Program-made: the position numbers and the translations under genes
From: Salinivirgaceae bacterium
Lineage (GTDB): Bacteria > Bacteroidota > Bacteroidia > Bacteroidales > SZUA-534
Direction of reading: 5' to 3'
NCBI GenBank assembly: GCA_024405635.1
Contig: JAKSOL010000002.1
Location: 124,001-188,000 of the forward strand
Length of the DNA: 64,000 bases
Part shown: positions 9,238 through 17,754 of the stretch, piece by piece
How the letters are laid out: the number at the start of each line of letters is the position of its first letter
How positions within the stretch are numbered: the first letter of the stretch is position 1
The notes under the pieces: model-generated
Database searches by the model: none
What the model saw: only the letters and a program-made list of their open reading frames with translations
What the model was told of the DNA's origin: nothing

Positions 9238-11166
9238 TCATTTAGTTATGCTGAAAGGGAACGCTGGTAGTCCTTCTTTGCTATAAAGGTTTATTTTGCC
9301 TGGGTTGTCGGCCCAAGCATAGCGAACACTTACTGGTTTTTTAACTTTTTTGCTGCTTACAATTACTTTGTTGCCAATAAGTTGCGCATCGGCCCAATAG
9401 TATTTACCATCGGCACCTGCAATTGCAAAAGCTGTAGGCGCTTTGCCGTCGGTTGTTGTAAGCCCGCTGCCGCAGTTGGTAAACTCAATGGTGGCTTTGT
9501 TGCCTTTTACCGTGAGTTTGGTTGCTGTTGGGGCGTCGGCTATTACTTTGTTGTCGCCGTAGGCTTTCGATTTTGCTTGCAGATAAACGCGATGTGCAAG
9601 GTCTTTTTTGTTGAGTGGGTGAATGTCGTTCCACTCGCCAAGGTCAATGGCACACACAAGCGATGTGTTTTCGCTTTGGTTGGCGGCATCGGCTTGTGCC
9701 TGACGCATACGAGCCCAAGTTCCGTTGCTTGGCTCGGCAACTTCTTCCATAAAGTTTGGTAGTTGAATAACAATGAAAGGTAAATTGCTGTTGTTTAAAT
9801 CTTTACGCCAACTGCTAATGAGCGTTTTTAAAAGAGGGGTGTACTCTTTGTCGTGTCCTGCATTTGATTCGCCTTGATACCAAATGGCGCCAGTGTAGTT
9901 AAATCCCAAAGCTGGAGCCAACATGCCGTTGTAAAGTCCAGCTGGTTTCCATCGAAGGAAAGCCGATGCTGGTGCGCGTCGAATGGTGCTAGCACGGCGG
10001 AATTTCCATTCTCCACTCAAGTCAATGGTGTCGTTCTCAAGTTGCAGAATATAGTCTTTGTCGGTTACAAATTCACCATTTGCACCGTTTTCAACTGCAC
10101 GTACAGCAATGTAGTTTTCACCTTCGTGCATTAGTCCATCTGGAATATCGTAGCGGCGAGGAGGGTATTGGTATCCTGTTGAACCAACTTTTTCACCGTT
10201 TATGTATATCTCGTCGGCATCAACAATTACTCCCATTATTATTTTTTGTACCGATGCTGCTTGTTCTGCCGTAAGAATAATGCGTTTAGCAAACCATAAT
10301 GCGCCTGCCGATTGCACTGTGTCAAAACAACACCAAGTGCCTGGAATAATTGCGTTTTCCCAACTTTCGATATCGGTTTCGGGGCTTTCCCAATGATTTT
10401 TGTATCCCAAGTCGAGGTTTGTTAGTTTAGTGTACCATGCATCCGACTTCTCTTTGTCTCTTTTGTTTATTTGGGCAGTTAGCGAGTCGTTTTGCATACG
10501 TTTAAGTTCGTTGTATGCAGTTGGATAAGCTTTTAGTTCTTCTTCTGAAATCCAAGCCTCAATAGGTGAGCCTCCTAAACTTACGTTCATTATGCCTATT
10601 GGAATGTTGAGGTCGCGGCTCAATTCGTCGGCAAAAAAGTAGGTAAGTGCACCAAATTGGCCAACGGTTTGTGGATTAACGGTTAGCCATTTTCCTCCGT
10701 CAAGGTCCTCTTGTGGAGCGTGAAAGTTATATCGGTCGGGTACTTTTGTGTAGCGAACGTTTTGATTATTTGCGTTTTCAATCACTCCAGGGAATATCCA
10801 TTCAACGCGGCGAATTGGTAATTCCATGTTTGATTGGCCAGAGCAAAGCCAAACATCGCCAATAAGCACATTGTTAATTACAACGGTGTCTGATGCACTA
10901 ATTGTTATGTTGTATGGCCCGCCTGCTGGTTGCGATGGAATTTTTACACTCCATTTGCCATTTTCGGCAGCAATGGCTGTGTAGTTTGCATTTTTAAAGT
11001 TTACGTTAACTTTTTCTCCAACTGAAGCCCAACCCCAAATGTTTATTTCGGCATTGCGTTGAAAAACCATATTGTCGCTAATTAGTTTTGGCATTTTTAT
11101 TTGCGCATCAATTTGGGTGGCAAACAATGTTGCTACAGCTAATAGCAATTGTCTAGTTAGTTTCAT
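9238..11166 (-). CDS. Secreted SGNH acetylesterase (sialate O-acetylesterase/CE6-like)
   Basis: Probable exported esterase removing O-acetyl groups from sugars. From the ATG at 11166 (642 residues) the protein starts with a signal peptide (MKLTRQLLLAVATLFATQ). The catalytic blocks of the family are clear: CSGQSNME with the nucleophile Ser, WYQGESNAGH in the middle, and NDIHPLNKKDLAHR with the Asp-His pair. An inserted jelly-roll-like segment lies between the first two blocks. A TTG two codons upstream is a less likely start. Its place inside a glucuronate operon suggests it deacetylates a glucuronate-containing polysaccharide fragment rather than sialic acid; that is inference. Confidence 0.88.
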   Translation of the reverse strand: MKLTRQLLLAVATLFATQIDAQIKMPKLISDNMVFQRNAEINIWGWASVGEKVNVNFKNANYTAIAAENGKWSVKIPSQPAGGPYNITISASDTVVINNVLIGDVWLCSGQSNMELPIRRVEWIFPGVIENANNQNVRYTKVPDRYNFHAPQEDLDGGKWLTVNPQTVGQFGALTYFFADELSRDLNIPIGIMNVSLGGSPIEAWISEEELKAYPTAYNELKRMQNDSLTAQINKRDKEKSDAWYTKLTNLDLGYKNHWESPETDIESWENAIIPGTWCCFDTVQSAGALWFAKRIILTAEQAASVQKIIMGVIVDADEIYINGEKVGSTGYQYPPRRYDIPDGLMHEGENYIAVRAVENGANGEFVTDKDYILQLENDTIDLSGEWKFRRASTIRRAPASAFLRWKPAGLYNGMLAPALGFNYTGAIWYQGESNAGHDKEYTPLLKTLISSWRKDLNNSNLPFIVIQLPNFMEEVAEPSNGTWARMRQAQADAANQSENTSLVCAIDLGEWNDIHPLNKKDLAHRVYLQAKSKAYGDNKVIADAPTATKLTVKGNKATIEFTNCGSGLTTTDGKAPTAFAIAGADGKYYWADAQLIGNKVIVSSKKVKKPVSVRYAWADNPGKINLYSKEGLPAFPFSITK

Positions 11167-11184
11167 GTTCAAAAGGGTTTATGT

Positions 11185-12585
11185 TTAAAAGTTGAAATAT
11201 TGTTTCGCGTTTTTGTAGCAAATGTTTTCTACAATTCCGCCAACAAGATTAAGGTCGTTTGGCAATTCACCGTTTTCAATGTCGCGACCAAATAAGTTGC
11301 ATAAAATGCGGCGGAAATAGTCGTGACGAGGGTACGATAAAAAGCTGCGCGAGTCGGTAAGCATACCAACAAAACGGCTGAGCAAACCATGGTTCGAAAG
11401 GCAATTCAATTGTTTTTCGATGCCGTCTTTTTGGTCAAGAAACCACCATGCAGAGCCCCATTGCATTTTGCCTGCTATGGTTCCGTCTTGGAAGTTGCCA
11501 ATCATTGTTGCAAAAACTTCGTTGTCGGCTGGGTTTATGTTGTATAAAATGGTTTTTGCTAGTTGGTTTGAACTATCAAGTCGGTCAAGAAATTTTGACA
11601 TTGATTGTGCTTGACTGAAATCGCCCATGCTATCAAATCCAGTATCAGGACCTAAAGTGCTTAGCAAACGAGTGTTGTTGTTGCGTACCGGTCCAGCATG
11701 GAATTGTTGAATCCAACCTTTTGCATGCACTTGCAATGCAAATCGGTAAAGTGCTGCCGATTGAAATTTAAGCACTTCTTGTCGCGACAATTGATTGCCT
11801 TTGCGAACTTTTTGAAAAATATTTTCAATCTCAGCATCGGTGTAATCTTCGGCATATAGAAAATCCAAACCGAAGTCGGCTAAGCGACAACCGCAGTTGT
11901 GAAAGTAGTCAATACGGTTATCTAGCGCATCAAACAACGTGTTGAAACTATTTATGTCAACATTTGCAGCTTCGGCAAGTTTGTCAATGTAAGTGTTGTA
12001 ACTAACAGCATCAGCAACGGCCGAAGCTTTGTCGGGGCGCCAAGTTGGTAGTATTTTGGTTGGACAAGCTGATTGGGCAATTTGTTTGTGATATTGCAAG
12101 TTATCAATAGGATCGTCGGTTGTGCACGCCGATTCTACGTTCATCATTCTCATCATGTCCCAAACTCGCATTTTTCCACTTTGCAACATCTCTTCGGTTT
12201 GCATGTAAATGCGTTCGGCCGATTCGGCATTTAACAACTCGTCAATGCCAAAGTACATTTTAAGTTCCAAGTGGGTCCAATGGTACAATGGGTTGCGTAG
12301 TGTGTTTGGCACAGTTTCGGCCCAAGCCATAAATTTTTCAAAATCAGATGCATTGCCAGTAATGTATTTTTCGTTTATACCATTTGCACGCAATGCACGC
12401 CATTTGTAATGGTCGCCCGAAAGCCATACTTGGGCAAGGTTGTCAAATTGCTTGTTTTCAGCAATTTGTTGTGGGATAAGGTGCGAGTGGTAGTCAATAA
12501 TTGGCTGTGGTTTCGCAAAGTCGTTATATAGTTTTTGTGCAGTTTGTGTTTGCAACAAAAAATTATCGGTTATAAAAGTTTTCAT
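11185..12585 (-). CDS. uxaC: Glucuronate/galacturonate isomerase
   Basis: Converts D-glucuronate to D-fructuronate (and galacturonate to tagaturonate), the first cytosolic step of hexuronate use. The 466 residues equal the usual family length. The metal-binding motif DYHSHL occurs near residue 34, and the amidohydrolase-related fold is supported by AGPVRNNN and FVGMLTDSRSFLSYPRHDYFRR near the C-terminus in shorter blocks. It lies 11 bases after the transporter gene and 18 before the esterase. The next enzymes of the route, fructuronate reductase and mannonate dehydratase, are not encoded in this window. Confidence 0.96.
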   Translation of the reverse strand: MKTFITDNFLLQTQTAQKLYNDFAKPQPIIDYHSHLIPQQIAENKQFDNLAQVWLSGDHYKWRALRANGINEKYITGNASDFEKFMAWAETVPNTLRNPLYHWTHLELKMYFGIDELLNAESAERIYMQTEEMLQSGKMRVWDMMRMMNVESACTTDDPIDNLQYHKQIAQSACPTKILPTWRPDKASAVADAVSYNTYIDKLAEAANVDINSFNTLFDALDNRIDYFHNCGCRLADFGLDFLYAEDYTDAEIENIFQKVRKGNQLSRQEVLKFQSAALYRFALQVHAKGWIQQFHAGPVRNNNTRLLSTLGPDTGFDSMGDFSQAQSMSKFLDRLDSSNQLAKTILYNINPADNEVFATMIGNFQDGTIAGKMQWGSAWWFLDQKDGIEKQLNCLSNHGLLSRFVGMLTDSRSFLSYPRHDYFRRILCNLFGRDIENGELPNDLNLVGGIVENICYKNAKQYFNF

Positions 12586-12596
12586 TGTATAAGTGT

Positions 12597-14045
12597 TTAA
12601 TCTTCAATCTTTTTGTATTGTGGAACAAGCGATTTCATTATAGACCAAGCAATAAGATAAGCTAGTCCGCAGATGCAGAATACTACGAAATAGGCTGCAG
12701 GTTTTCCTTCAAACCCCATAAACTGAATGGCTGCGCCTTGTTTTTCGGCATAATCGAAAAACATACCAGAGCCACGGTTTATAATGAATGAACTAATGCC
12801 CCCTGCCATTGTGCCAATTCCAACAATGGTTGCAACTGCCGATTTTGGAAACATGTCGCCAATGGTGCTATACAAGTTTGCGCTCCATGCTTGGTGTCCT
12901 GCGCCTACCAAACCTATTACAATTGCAGGAAACCATGCTGAAAATCCGCCCAAAGGTTGAGCAAGTAGTCCAACTAGTGGAATAAATGCAATTATTAGCA
13001 TGGCGCGCATACGGCCCGAGTATGTTTCCATGCCTTTTTGCTCAACAAAGTAGTTGGGGAGTTTGCACAGAAAAATTGAAAGTACAGTAACAATCAAATA
13101 CAAAGTCATGATAAGCAACATGCCAGTTCCCGACGATGCTTTGTATCCGTAAACATCTTGGAAATATCCAGGTGCCCAAAATAGCATAAACCACCATACT
13201 CCATCGGTAAAGAACTTGCCAACGCAAAAACTCCATGTTTGACGATAGGTGAAACATTTAAGAAACGATATTGGTTTTTCTGGTTTTGTTTCTGTGTTTG
13301 AACTTGCGATTTCTGCTGCATCGTCTTGACGAATGTAGTCAAGCTCAGCTTGATTAACGTGCTTTGAATTTTCGGGTTTGTCGTACATTTTTACAAAAAA
13401 TCCCATCCAAAAGAAACCCAATGCACCAATTATTATGAACGAGGCTTCCCATCCAAAAGCTTTGGCCAAAGGTGGAATCATTAGCGGTGCAACCAATGCG
13501 CCAACAGATGCTCCAGCGTTGAATAGTGAGGTAGCAAAGGCTCGGTCTTTTTTGGGAAAATATTCGGCAGTTACTTTAATGGCAGCCGGAAAGTTTCCGC
13601 TTTCGCCTAATCCCAATAGTGCTCGGCATCCTAAAAATAACCACACTCCTGTTGATGCAATTGCCAAGGCTGCCGCCGAACCGTTTTCAACACTGCGCAT
13701 AGCTTCAAGCGATTCGTATCCATGAATATTTTGAGTTATCACGCCACATAATGCGTGCAAGCAAGCAGCTACACTCCATAATCCTATGGCCCATAAATAA
13801 CCTTTACGTGTTCCTATCCAGTCAACAAATTTGCCCACAAACAACGTGCAAATGGCATAAAATAGCGAAAAGTAAGCTGTTACCATACCATAATCGTCGT
13901 CGGTCCAATGAAAATCGGGGTATATAAATTCTTTTGCTGTTAAACTTAAAACTTGACGGTCAAGATAATTGATGGTTGTTGCAAAAAACAGTAGGGAACA
14001 TATAACCCAACGGTATTTGCTCATTGTTTGGTTTAGTTTATTCAT
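12597..14045 (-). CDS. MFS hexuronate transporter (ExuT/anion:cation symporter type)
   Basis: Inner-membrane proton symporter for hexuronates. The 482-residue protein has about twelve helices and typical family motifs: TTINYLDRQVLSL in helix 1, LGLGESGNFPAAIKVTAEYFP after helix 4 (in the ACS family, the G-x-E-x-x-x-F-P signature), and a loop rich in charged residues between the halves. A second ATG at 14024 would shorten it by seven residues and is equally plausible. First enzyme-side gene of the operon, 24 bases after the LacI-type regulator. Confidence 0.9.
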   Translation of the reverse strand: MNKLNQTMSKYRWVICSLLFFATTINYLDRQVLSLTAKEFIYPDFHWTDDDYGMVTAYFSLFYAICTLFVGKFVDWIGTRKGYLWAIGLWSVAACLHALCGVITQNIHGYESLEAMRSVENGSAAALAIASTGVWLFLGCRALLGLGESGNFPAAIKVTAEYFPKKDRAFATSLFNAGASVGALVAPLMIPPLAKAFGWEASFIIIGALGFFWMGFFVKMYDKPENSKHVNQAELDYIRQDDAAEIASSNTETKPEKPISFLKCFTYRQTWSFCVGKFFTDGVWWFMLFWAPGYFQDVYGYKASSGTGMLLIMTLYLIVTVLSIFLCKLPNYFVEQKGMETYSGRMRAMLIIAFIPLVGLLAQPLGGFSAWFPAIVIGLVGAGHQAWSANLYSTIGDMFPKSAVATIVGIGTMAGGISSFIINRGSGMFFDYAEKQGAAIQFMGFEGKPAAYFVVFCICGLAYLIAWSIMKSLVPQYKKIED

Positions 14046-14069
14046 ATAAATATGGTTTTATAAATGGTT

Positions 14070-15131
14070 CTATTTGTTTGTCCAATTTGCGTGACTGTAA
14101 TAATCTACGTTCTCTTTTATAATTATATCAATGGGACTGTAGTTATCAATCTGTTTTATCTCTTTTTGCCCAAGTAAATAGTTGAATAATAGCATTATGG
14201 CTTTATACGATTGCTCGTCGGGGCGTTGGTTAAGTAAATACGAAATGTTACCTTTTTTCAAATGGTCAATATTTTCGTCAATCAAGTCGTAGCCAATAAC
14301 GCAAATGTTTTTTAATCCTTGTGCCGATGCAAAGTCAGCAAACCTAAAGGCTCGTGTGTTGGGTATAAAAATGCCGTTGAATTGTTGCTGCTTAAGAGCT
14401 TGCCCCAACGATGCGTTTGGCTCTTGCGGGTCGCTCAAGTCAATTTCAAGTTCGGTAATGCGATAGTCGTTCCCAATTGAATTGCGGAATCCAGCAACGC
14501 GTTGTTCAATATGGTTTGAGAAAATCTTATGGTTCGATTGCTTAACAATAAGCACGTTGCGGCTTGTGTGTATGTCTTTTTGCATCAGTCGTGCGGCAAT
14601 TACACCACTTTGAAAAGCGTCTTGTCCAAAGTAACCAATGTTACCCGCATTGTTTATGTTTACATCAATAAACACAAACGGAATTTGTTGAGTGTTAAGA
14701 GTTTGAATAAATTGTAATGCTGCTTGCTTAAAAACAGGACAAAGCAACACTCCATCAAACTCGTTTGCTGGTACGCTTGCTAATACGTTTATAAACGATT
14801 GCTCGCTTGAGGCGTCAAAGTGAAAGATGTTAAAATTGGTGTTGTAGTTCGATAGCTCGGCAATGGCTAAGTTTATTCCGTCCATCGGTTTTTGCCAATA
14901 TGGGTTATTGTCTTGCGAGTCGGGTATTATTACAGCAAAACGCAAACTTTTTTTCATCGACAATGCTTTGGCTTGTAAGTTGGGCGTGTATCCTAACTCG
15001 TTTATAATCTGCATAATGCGGTTATGAGTTTCTGCATTCACTTCTCCGCGGTTATGCAATACACGATCAACCGTTCCTATTGAAACGCCAGCCAAAGTGG
15101 CAATGTCTTTAATGCTTACCCGTTTTTTCAT
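14070..15131 (-). CDS. LacI-family transcriptional regulator
   Basis: DNA-binding regulator, 353 residues from the ATG at 15131. Residues 1-55 form the LacI helix-turn-helix with the hinge: VSIKDIATLAGVSIGTVDRVL. The rest is a periplasmic-binding-protein-like sensor domain (FDGVLLCPVFKQ, FIPNTRAFRFAD, IGYDLIDENIDHL). A longer open frame to 15230 adds Cys-rich residues across the promoter and is rejected. Being first in the same direction as transporter, uxaC, esterase, kdgK and eda, it probably controls this operon in response to a hexuronate or a breakdown product. Confidence 0.92.
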   Translation of the reverse strand: MKKRVSIKDIATLAGVSIGTVDRVLHNRGEVNAETHNRIMQIINELGYTPNLQAKALSMKKSLRFAVIIPDSQDNNPYWQKPMDGINLAIAELSNYNTNFNIFHFDASSEQSFINVLASVPANEFDGVLLCPVFKQAALQFIQTLNTQQIPFVFIDVNINNAGNIGYFGQDAFQSGVIAARLMQKDIHTSRNVLIVKQSNHKIFSNHIEQRVAGFRNSIGNDYRITELEIDLSDPQEPNASLGQALKQQQFNGIFIPNTRAFRFADFASAQGLKNICVIGYDLIDENIDHLKKGNISYLLNQRPDEQSYKAIMLLFNYLLGQKEIKQIDNYSPIDIIIKENVDYYSHANWTNK

Positions 15132-15137
15132 ACTTTT

Positions 15138-15164
15138 CGTTAACGTACACGGAACGCAAATGTA
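15138..15164 (-). promoter_or_regulatory. Probable promoter of the hexuronate operon, with small palindrome
   Basis: On the minus strand TACATTTGC (15157-15164) fits the -7 consensus; no clear -33 box is seen at 19-21 bases. Between it and the regulator start lies the perfect 8-base palindrome CGTTAACG (15138-15145). LacI-type operators are palindromes with a central step, so this could be an autoregulatory site, but the palindrome is short. Confidence 0.4.
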
Positions 15165-15280
15165 GCATTTTGTGTGAATGGTTGTCGAAAAAAAACAAAT
15201 AACTATAACGTGAAAATGCGTATAACTCAAATGCTAATTTTTGTGCATTTGTTATAGCTATTAAAGAAGTAAAAATCCGA

Positions 15281-15910
15281 TTAAAGGTCCGATAGGTTTA
15301 TTTTTTCAAATTTAAACCCAAGTTTGGTGTAATATTCAAGCACCAATGGTAGTGTATATTGGAGGTTTCGCGATGCTTTTTTTGAGTCGTGGAATACGAT
15401 AATTGAACCATCTTCAATATATCGTTTTACAAGACTGAAGCATTTTTCTGGTGCAATACGTTTATTGTAGTCTTCGGGCATAACGTCCCAAAGTACAATT
15501 TTGTAACCTTGGCTTAAAACGTATTTATATTGTTTAGGTGTTATTCGTCCGTATGGAAATCTAAATAGTTTGCTGTCAATGTATTCGCTAGCCAAAACCA
15601 CATCGTTTGAGTATTCGTCAAAACTCGATTTCCAACCATTTAAGTGGCTATATGTGTGATTGCCAACAGAATGTCCGTTGGCTAAAATTCTAGCATAAAT
15701 TTCAGGGTAATGATCAACATTTCGTCCAAGGCAGAAGAAAGTGGCTTTGGCGTTATATTTTTTTAACAAACAAAGCACCCAATCGGTAATTTCGGGAGTT
15801 GGCCCATCGTCAAAAGTTAGAAAAATGGTGCGTTCTGAAGTTCTTAACTTCCAATTGCATTTATCCATTAATCTACGCACAAATTGTGGCGGTTTGTTAA
15901 TTACACCCAT
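15281..15910 (-). CDS. Polysaccharide deacetylase (NodB homology domain)
   Basis: Metal-dependent N- or O-deacetylase of the CE4 family, 209 residues from the ATG at 15910. All five NodB motifs can be read: TFDDGPTPEITD (catalytic and metal Asp), GNHTYSHLNGW (metal His pair), RFPYGRITPK, LWDVMPEDY, and VFHDSKKA. No signal peptide or membrane segment is evident, and the protein is little more than the catalytic domain. The nearest upstream gene on its strand is the initiator tRNA, whose terminator falls just before the start codon. Natural substrate unknown. Confidence 0.9.
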   Translation of the reverse strand: MGVINKPPQFVRRLMDKCNWKLRTSERTIFLTFDDGPTPEITDWVLCLLKKYNAKATFFCLGRNVDHYPEIYARILANGHSVGNHTYSHLNGWKSSFDEYSNDVVLASEYIDSKLFRFPYGRITPKQYKYVLSQGYKIVLWDVMPEDYNKRIAPEKCFSLVKRYIEDGSIIVFHDSKKASRNLQYTLPLVLEYYTKLGFKFEKINLSDL

Positions 15911-15928
15911 TGTTAAATGTTTTATACA

Positions 15929-15964
15929 AAAAAAGTTGCCAATCGGTTTGACTAGCAACTTTTT
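15929..15964 (-). terminator. Terminator after initiator tRNA
   Basis: AAAAAGTTGC pairs with GCAACTTTTT around a 14-base loop directly downstream of the tRNA on the minus strand. It lies only 18 bases before the deacetylase start codon, so the deacetylase either relies on readthrough or has its own start signal. Confidence 0.75.
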
Positions 15965-15968
15965 GTAG

Positions 15969-16041
<73 letters not shown>

Positions 16042-16078
16042 ATATATGTCTTTAGAACTTCTATCGCGTTTGCGACTG

Positions 16079-16109
16079 CAAAAATACTCGTTTTTTTTAA
16101 AGCAACAAA
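16079..16109 (-). promoter_or_regulatory. Promoter of initiator tRNA
   Basis: On the minus strand TTTG (16106-16109) is followed after exactly 19 bases by TATTTTTGC (16079-16086), a full match to the Bacteroidota -33/-7 consensus, about 37 bases before the tRNA 5' end. Confidence 0.75.
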
Positions 16110-16116
16110 TAAAAAT

Positions 16117-16587
16117 TTACTGTTTTTGTGCGGTGCTTAATTCGGGGAATTTAATCTTTGATTTTACTACGTACGAGTCTGGGTATAAGCTTCTTATAAC
16201 GTGATAAAATGCATTTGCCTCACTTCGGCTCCTAAAGTCACCTACGCATAATTTAAAATACGGAGCTTTGTATTCGGAGTATATTCGTGCTGGATCAAAG
16301 TCTGGAAAGTTGTTTATAAATTTTTGGTTCACAATGTTCATTTGTGAGCGAGCGTTTTGTCCTGATCCGGAAAATATTTGTACCCTATAACCTGATATGC
16401 CGTCGTGTTGGTTGATGCGAGCGTATGCGTCAAGCATTTGATTAATGCGCCAGTCTTGGTCAATCGTAATTGTACCTTGTTCTTGTTTTTGGCTCTTTAA
16501 ATCGCCAACAAGTTCTTGGCTTTGGGCGTTTGTGTTAAGCGCTGCAAGTGTTAGCGCTACGCTTGCTACTATCAATTTAATGTTCAT
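16117..16587 (-). CDS. Exported SPOR-domain protein
   Basis: Predicted periplasmic protein of 156 residues from the ATG at 16587, starting with a signal peptide (MNIKLIVASVALTLAALNTN). The C-terminal half is a SPOR domain: GYRVQIFSGSGQNARSQM, then APYFKLCVGDFRSRSEANAF. SPOR domains are known to bind denuded peptidoglycan glycans, so a role in envelope or division-site binding is plausible. An in-frame ATG further upstream (16629) would place a second hydrophobic stretch before the signal peptide and is rejected. Confidence 0.87.
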   Translation of the reverse strand: MNIKLIVASVALTLAALNTNAQSQELVGDLKSQKQEQGTITIDQDWRINQMLDAYARINQHDGISGYRVQIFSGSGQNARSQMNIVNQKFINNFPDFDPARIYSEYKAPYFKLCVGDFRSRSEANAFYHVIRSLYPDSYVVKSKIKFPELSTAQKQ

Positions 16588-16644
16588 AGTTAAAAATGAA
16601 ATTGCAGTTGCAAAGATAATAAAATACATCTCTGTGTTTTGAAC

Positions 16645-17541
16645 TTATAAGTTCGATGGTGGAGTTTGTGGCGATGGTTGTCGCAGTTTTGCTGCATTTT
16701 CACCGCATGCACGTCTAACGTATCGCGAAAAAGCTTGAGCCGTTGAAAAATTTAGTTCGGCAGCAATCTCTTTGCACGATAGTCGGCTGTGTCGCAGTAG
16801 GCACATTATTTTTTTTCCAATAGTGTCTTGTATTATATCTGACGCGGTTTTTGATGTGGTTGCTTTGCAAACTTTATTAAGGTGGTTTGGCGATATTTGC
16901 AACTTTTCGGCAAAGTATTGAACATCGCGGTGTTCTCCACTGTCTTGGGTTAACAATTCTTCAAAACTTTTAAATGTGCGTTGCAACGATCCTTGTTGGT
17001 TGTTTATGTCTGATTCAATATCAATTTGGTCAACAAAGCTGATTAGTAGTGACTTTATTAGCGATTCAATAACTTCGTTTGAATAGTGGTGCTCTTTACT
17101 ATTGATGTGAAGTCGCAAAAGTTCAAAGTAATGCTTGCCTATGCTCCAACTTTCGGGTGTTAATTCAAGCAAAGGTTGTTCTTCTAGTTTCATTATTCGA
17201 TTCCATGTTAGCAAGTCGTGTTGCATGCTTTGCGACATTAATATTTCTGAAATCATAATAATCTTCACTGTGCAGTCTGAGCTACATTGTGTGTCAGATA
17301 ATGTGGTGTTAACTGGCACATAAAGAGCGTGTTTGCTTGGAATTATAATAGGATTACCGTTGTATTTAATTTCAATCTGACCACTTAAGCATATAAACAA
17401 CATGGTGCAGTTGGTTTTTGTGAGTCCTATTTTTGGTATTGTAGGAAGCTTGTCGGCAAAAACAATGTCGCTGTTATAAAAGTCGGTATGAACATTGGAA
17501 GGTAGTATGCTCAATATGTTTGTTGGCGAAATTATGTTCAT
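16645..17541 (-). CDS. AraC-family transcriptional regulator
   Basis: 298-residue regulator with a C-terminal double helix-turn-helix (about residues 195-290): FAEKLQISPNHLNKVCKAT and CKEIAAELNFSTAQAFSRY. The N-terminal half looks like a cupin-type sensor (SGQIEIKYNGNPIIIPSKH) but gives no ligand clue. It is transcribed away from the metallo-beta-lactamase/ATP-grasp operon across a 213-base divergent region, so it may regulate that operon; that is inference from layout only. Confidence 0.88.
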   Translation of the reverse strand: MNIISPTNILSILPSNVHTDFYNSDIVFADKLPTIPKIGLTKTNCTMLFICLSGQIEIKYNGNPIIIPSKHALYVPVNTTLSDTQCSSDCTVKIIMISEILMSQSMQHDLLTWNRIMKLEEQPLLELTPESWSIGKHYFELLRLHINSKEHHYSNEVIESLIKSLLISFVDQIDIESDINNQQGSLQRTFKSFEELLTQDSGEHRDVQYFAEKLQISPNHLNKVCKATTSKTASDIIQDTIGKKIMCLLRHSRLSCKEIAAELNFSTAQAFSRYVRRACGENAAKLRQPSPQTPPSNL

Positions 17542-17570
17542 GGCGATTTGATTTATTTCGTTGTTGTTGG

Positions 17571-17578
17571 CAAAAATA
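17571..17578 (-). promoter_or_regulatory. -7 element upstream of AraC-family gene
   Basis: TATTTTTGC on the minus strand, 30 bases before the start codon. No clear -33 element at the usual distance, which would fit a promoter needing an activator. Confidence 0.4.
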
Positions 17579-17668
17579 CTAATGATTAGCTTATGGCTAG
17601 CAGTTAATAGTTATCAAAATCAAATCTGTATAGTATAAAAAGGTGAATTTTTGACAATTGACATTTTT

Positions 17669-17685
17669 TTACGTTATCAACGTAA
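17669..17685. promoter_or_regulatory. Palindrome in divergent region, possible operator
   Basis: Inverted repeat TTACGTT-atc-AACGTAA (seven-base arms, three-base centre) between two divergent genes, overlapping the expected -33 zone of the plus-strand promoter at 17708. T runs on the plus strand both sides would also allow a hairpin, but no upstream plus-strand gene ends here, so an operator is more likely. Confidence 0.35.
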
Positions 17686-17707
17686 TTTTTTTGGTGTTTA
17701 TTCGCAA

Positions 17708-17715
17708 TAAATTTG
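17708..17715 (+). promoter_or_regulatory. -7 element of the hydrolase/ATP-grasp operon
   Basis: TAAATTTGC matches the -7 consensus, 39 bases before the hydrolase start. The best -33 candidate (TTTG at 17690) is too close at 14 bases. Confidence 0.45.
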
Positions 17716-17754
17716 CTTTTACTATCTTTAAATTTAGAAAAAAGTTGATTTTGC

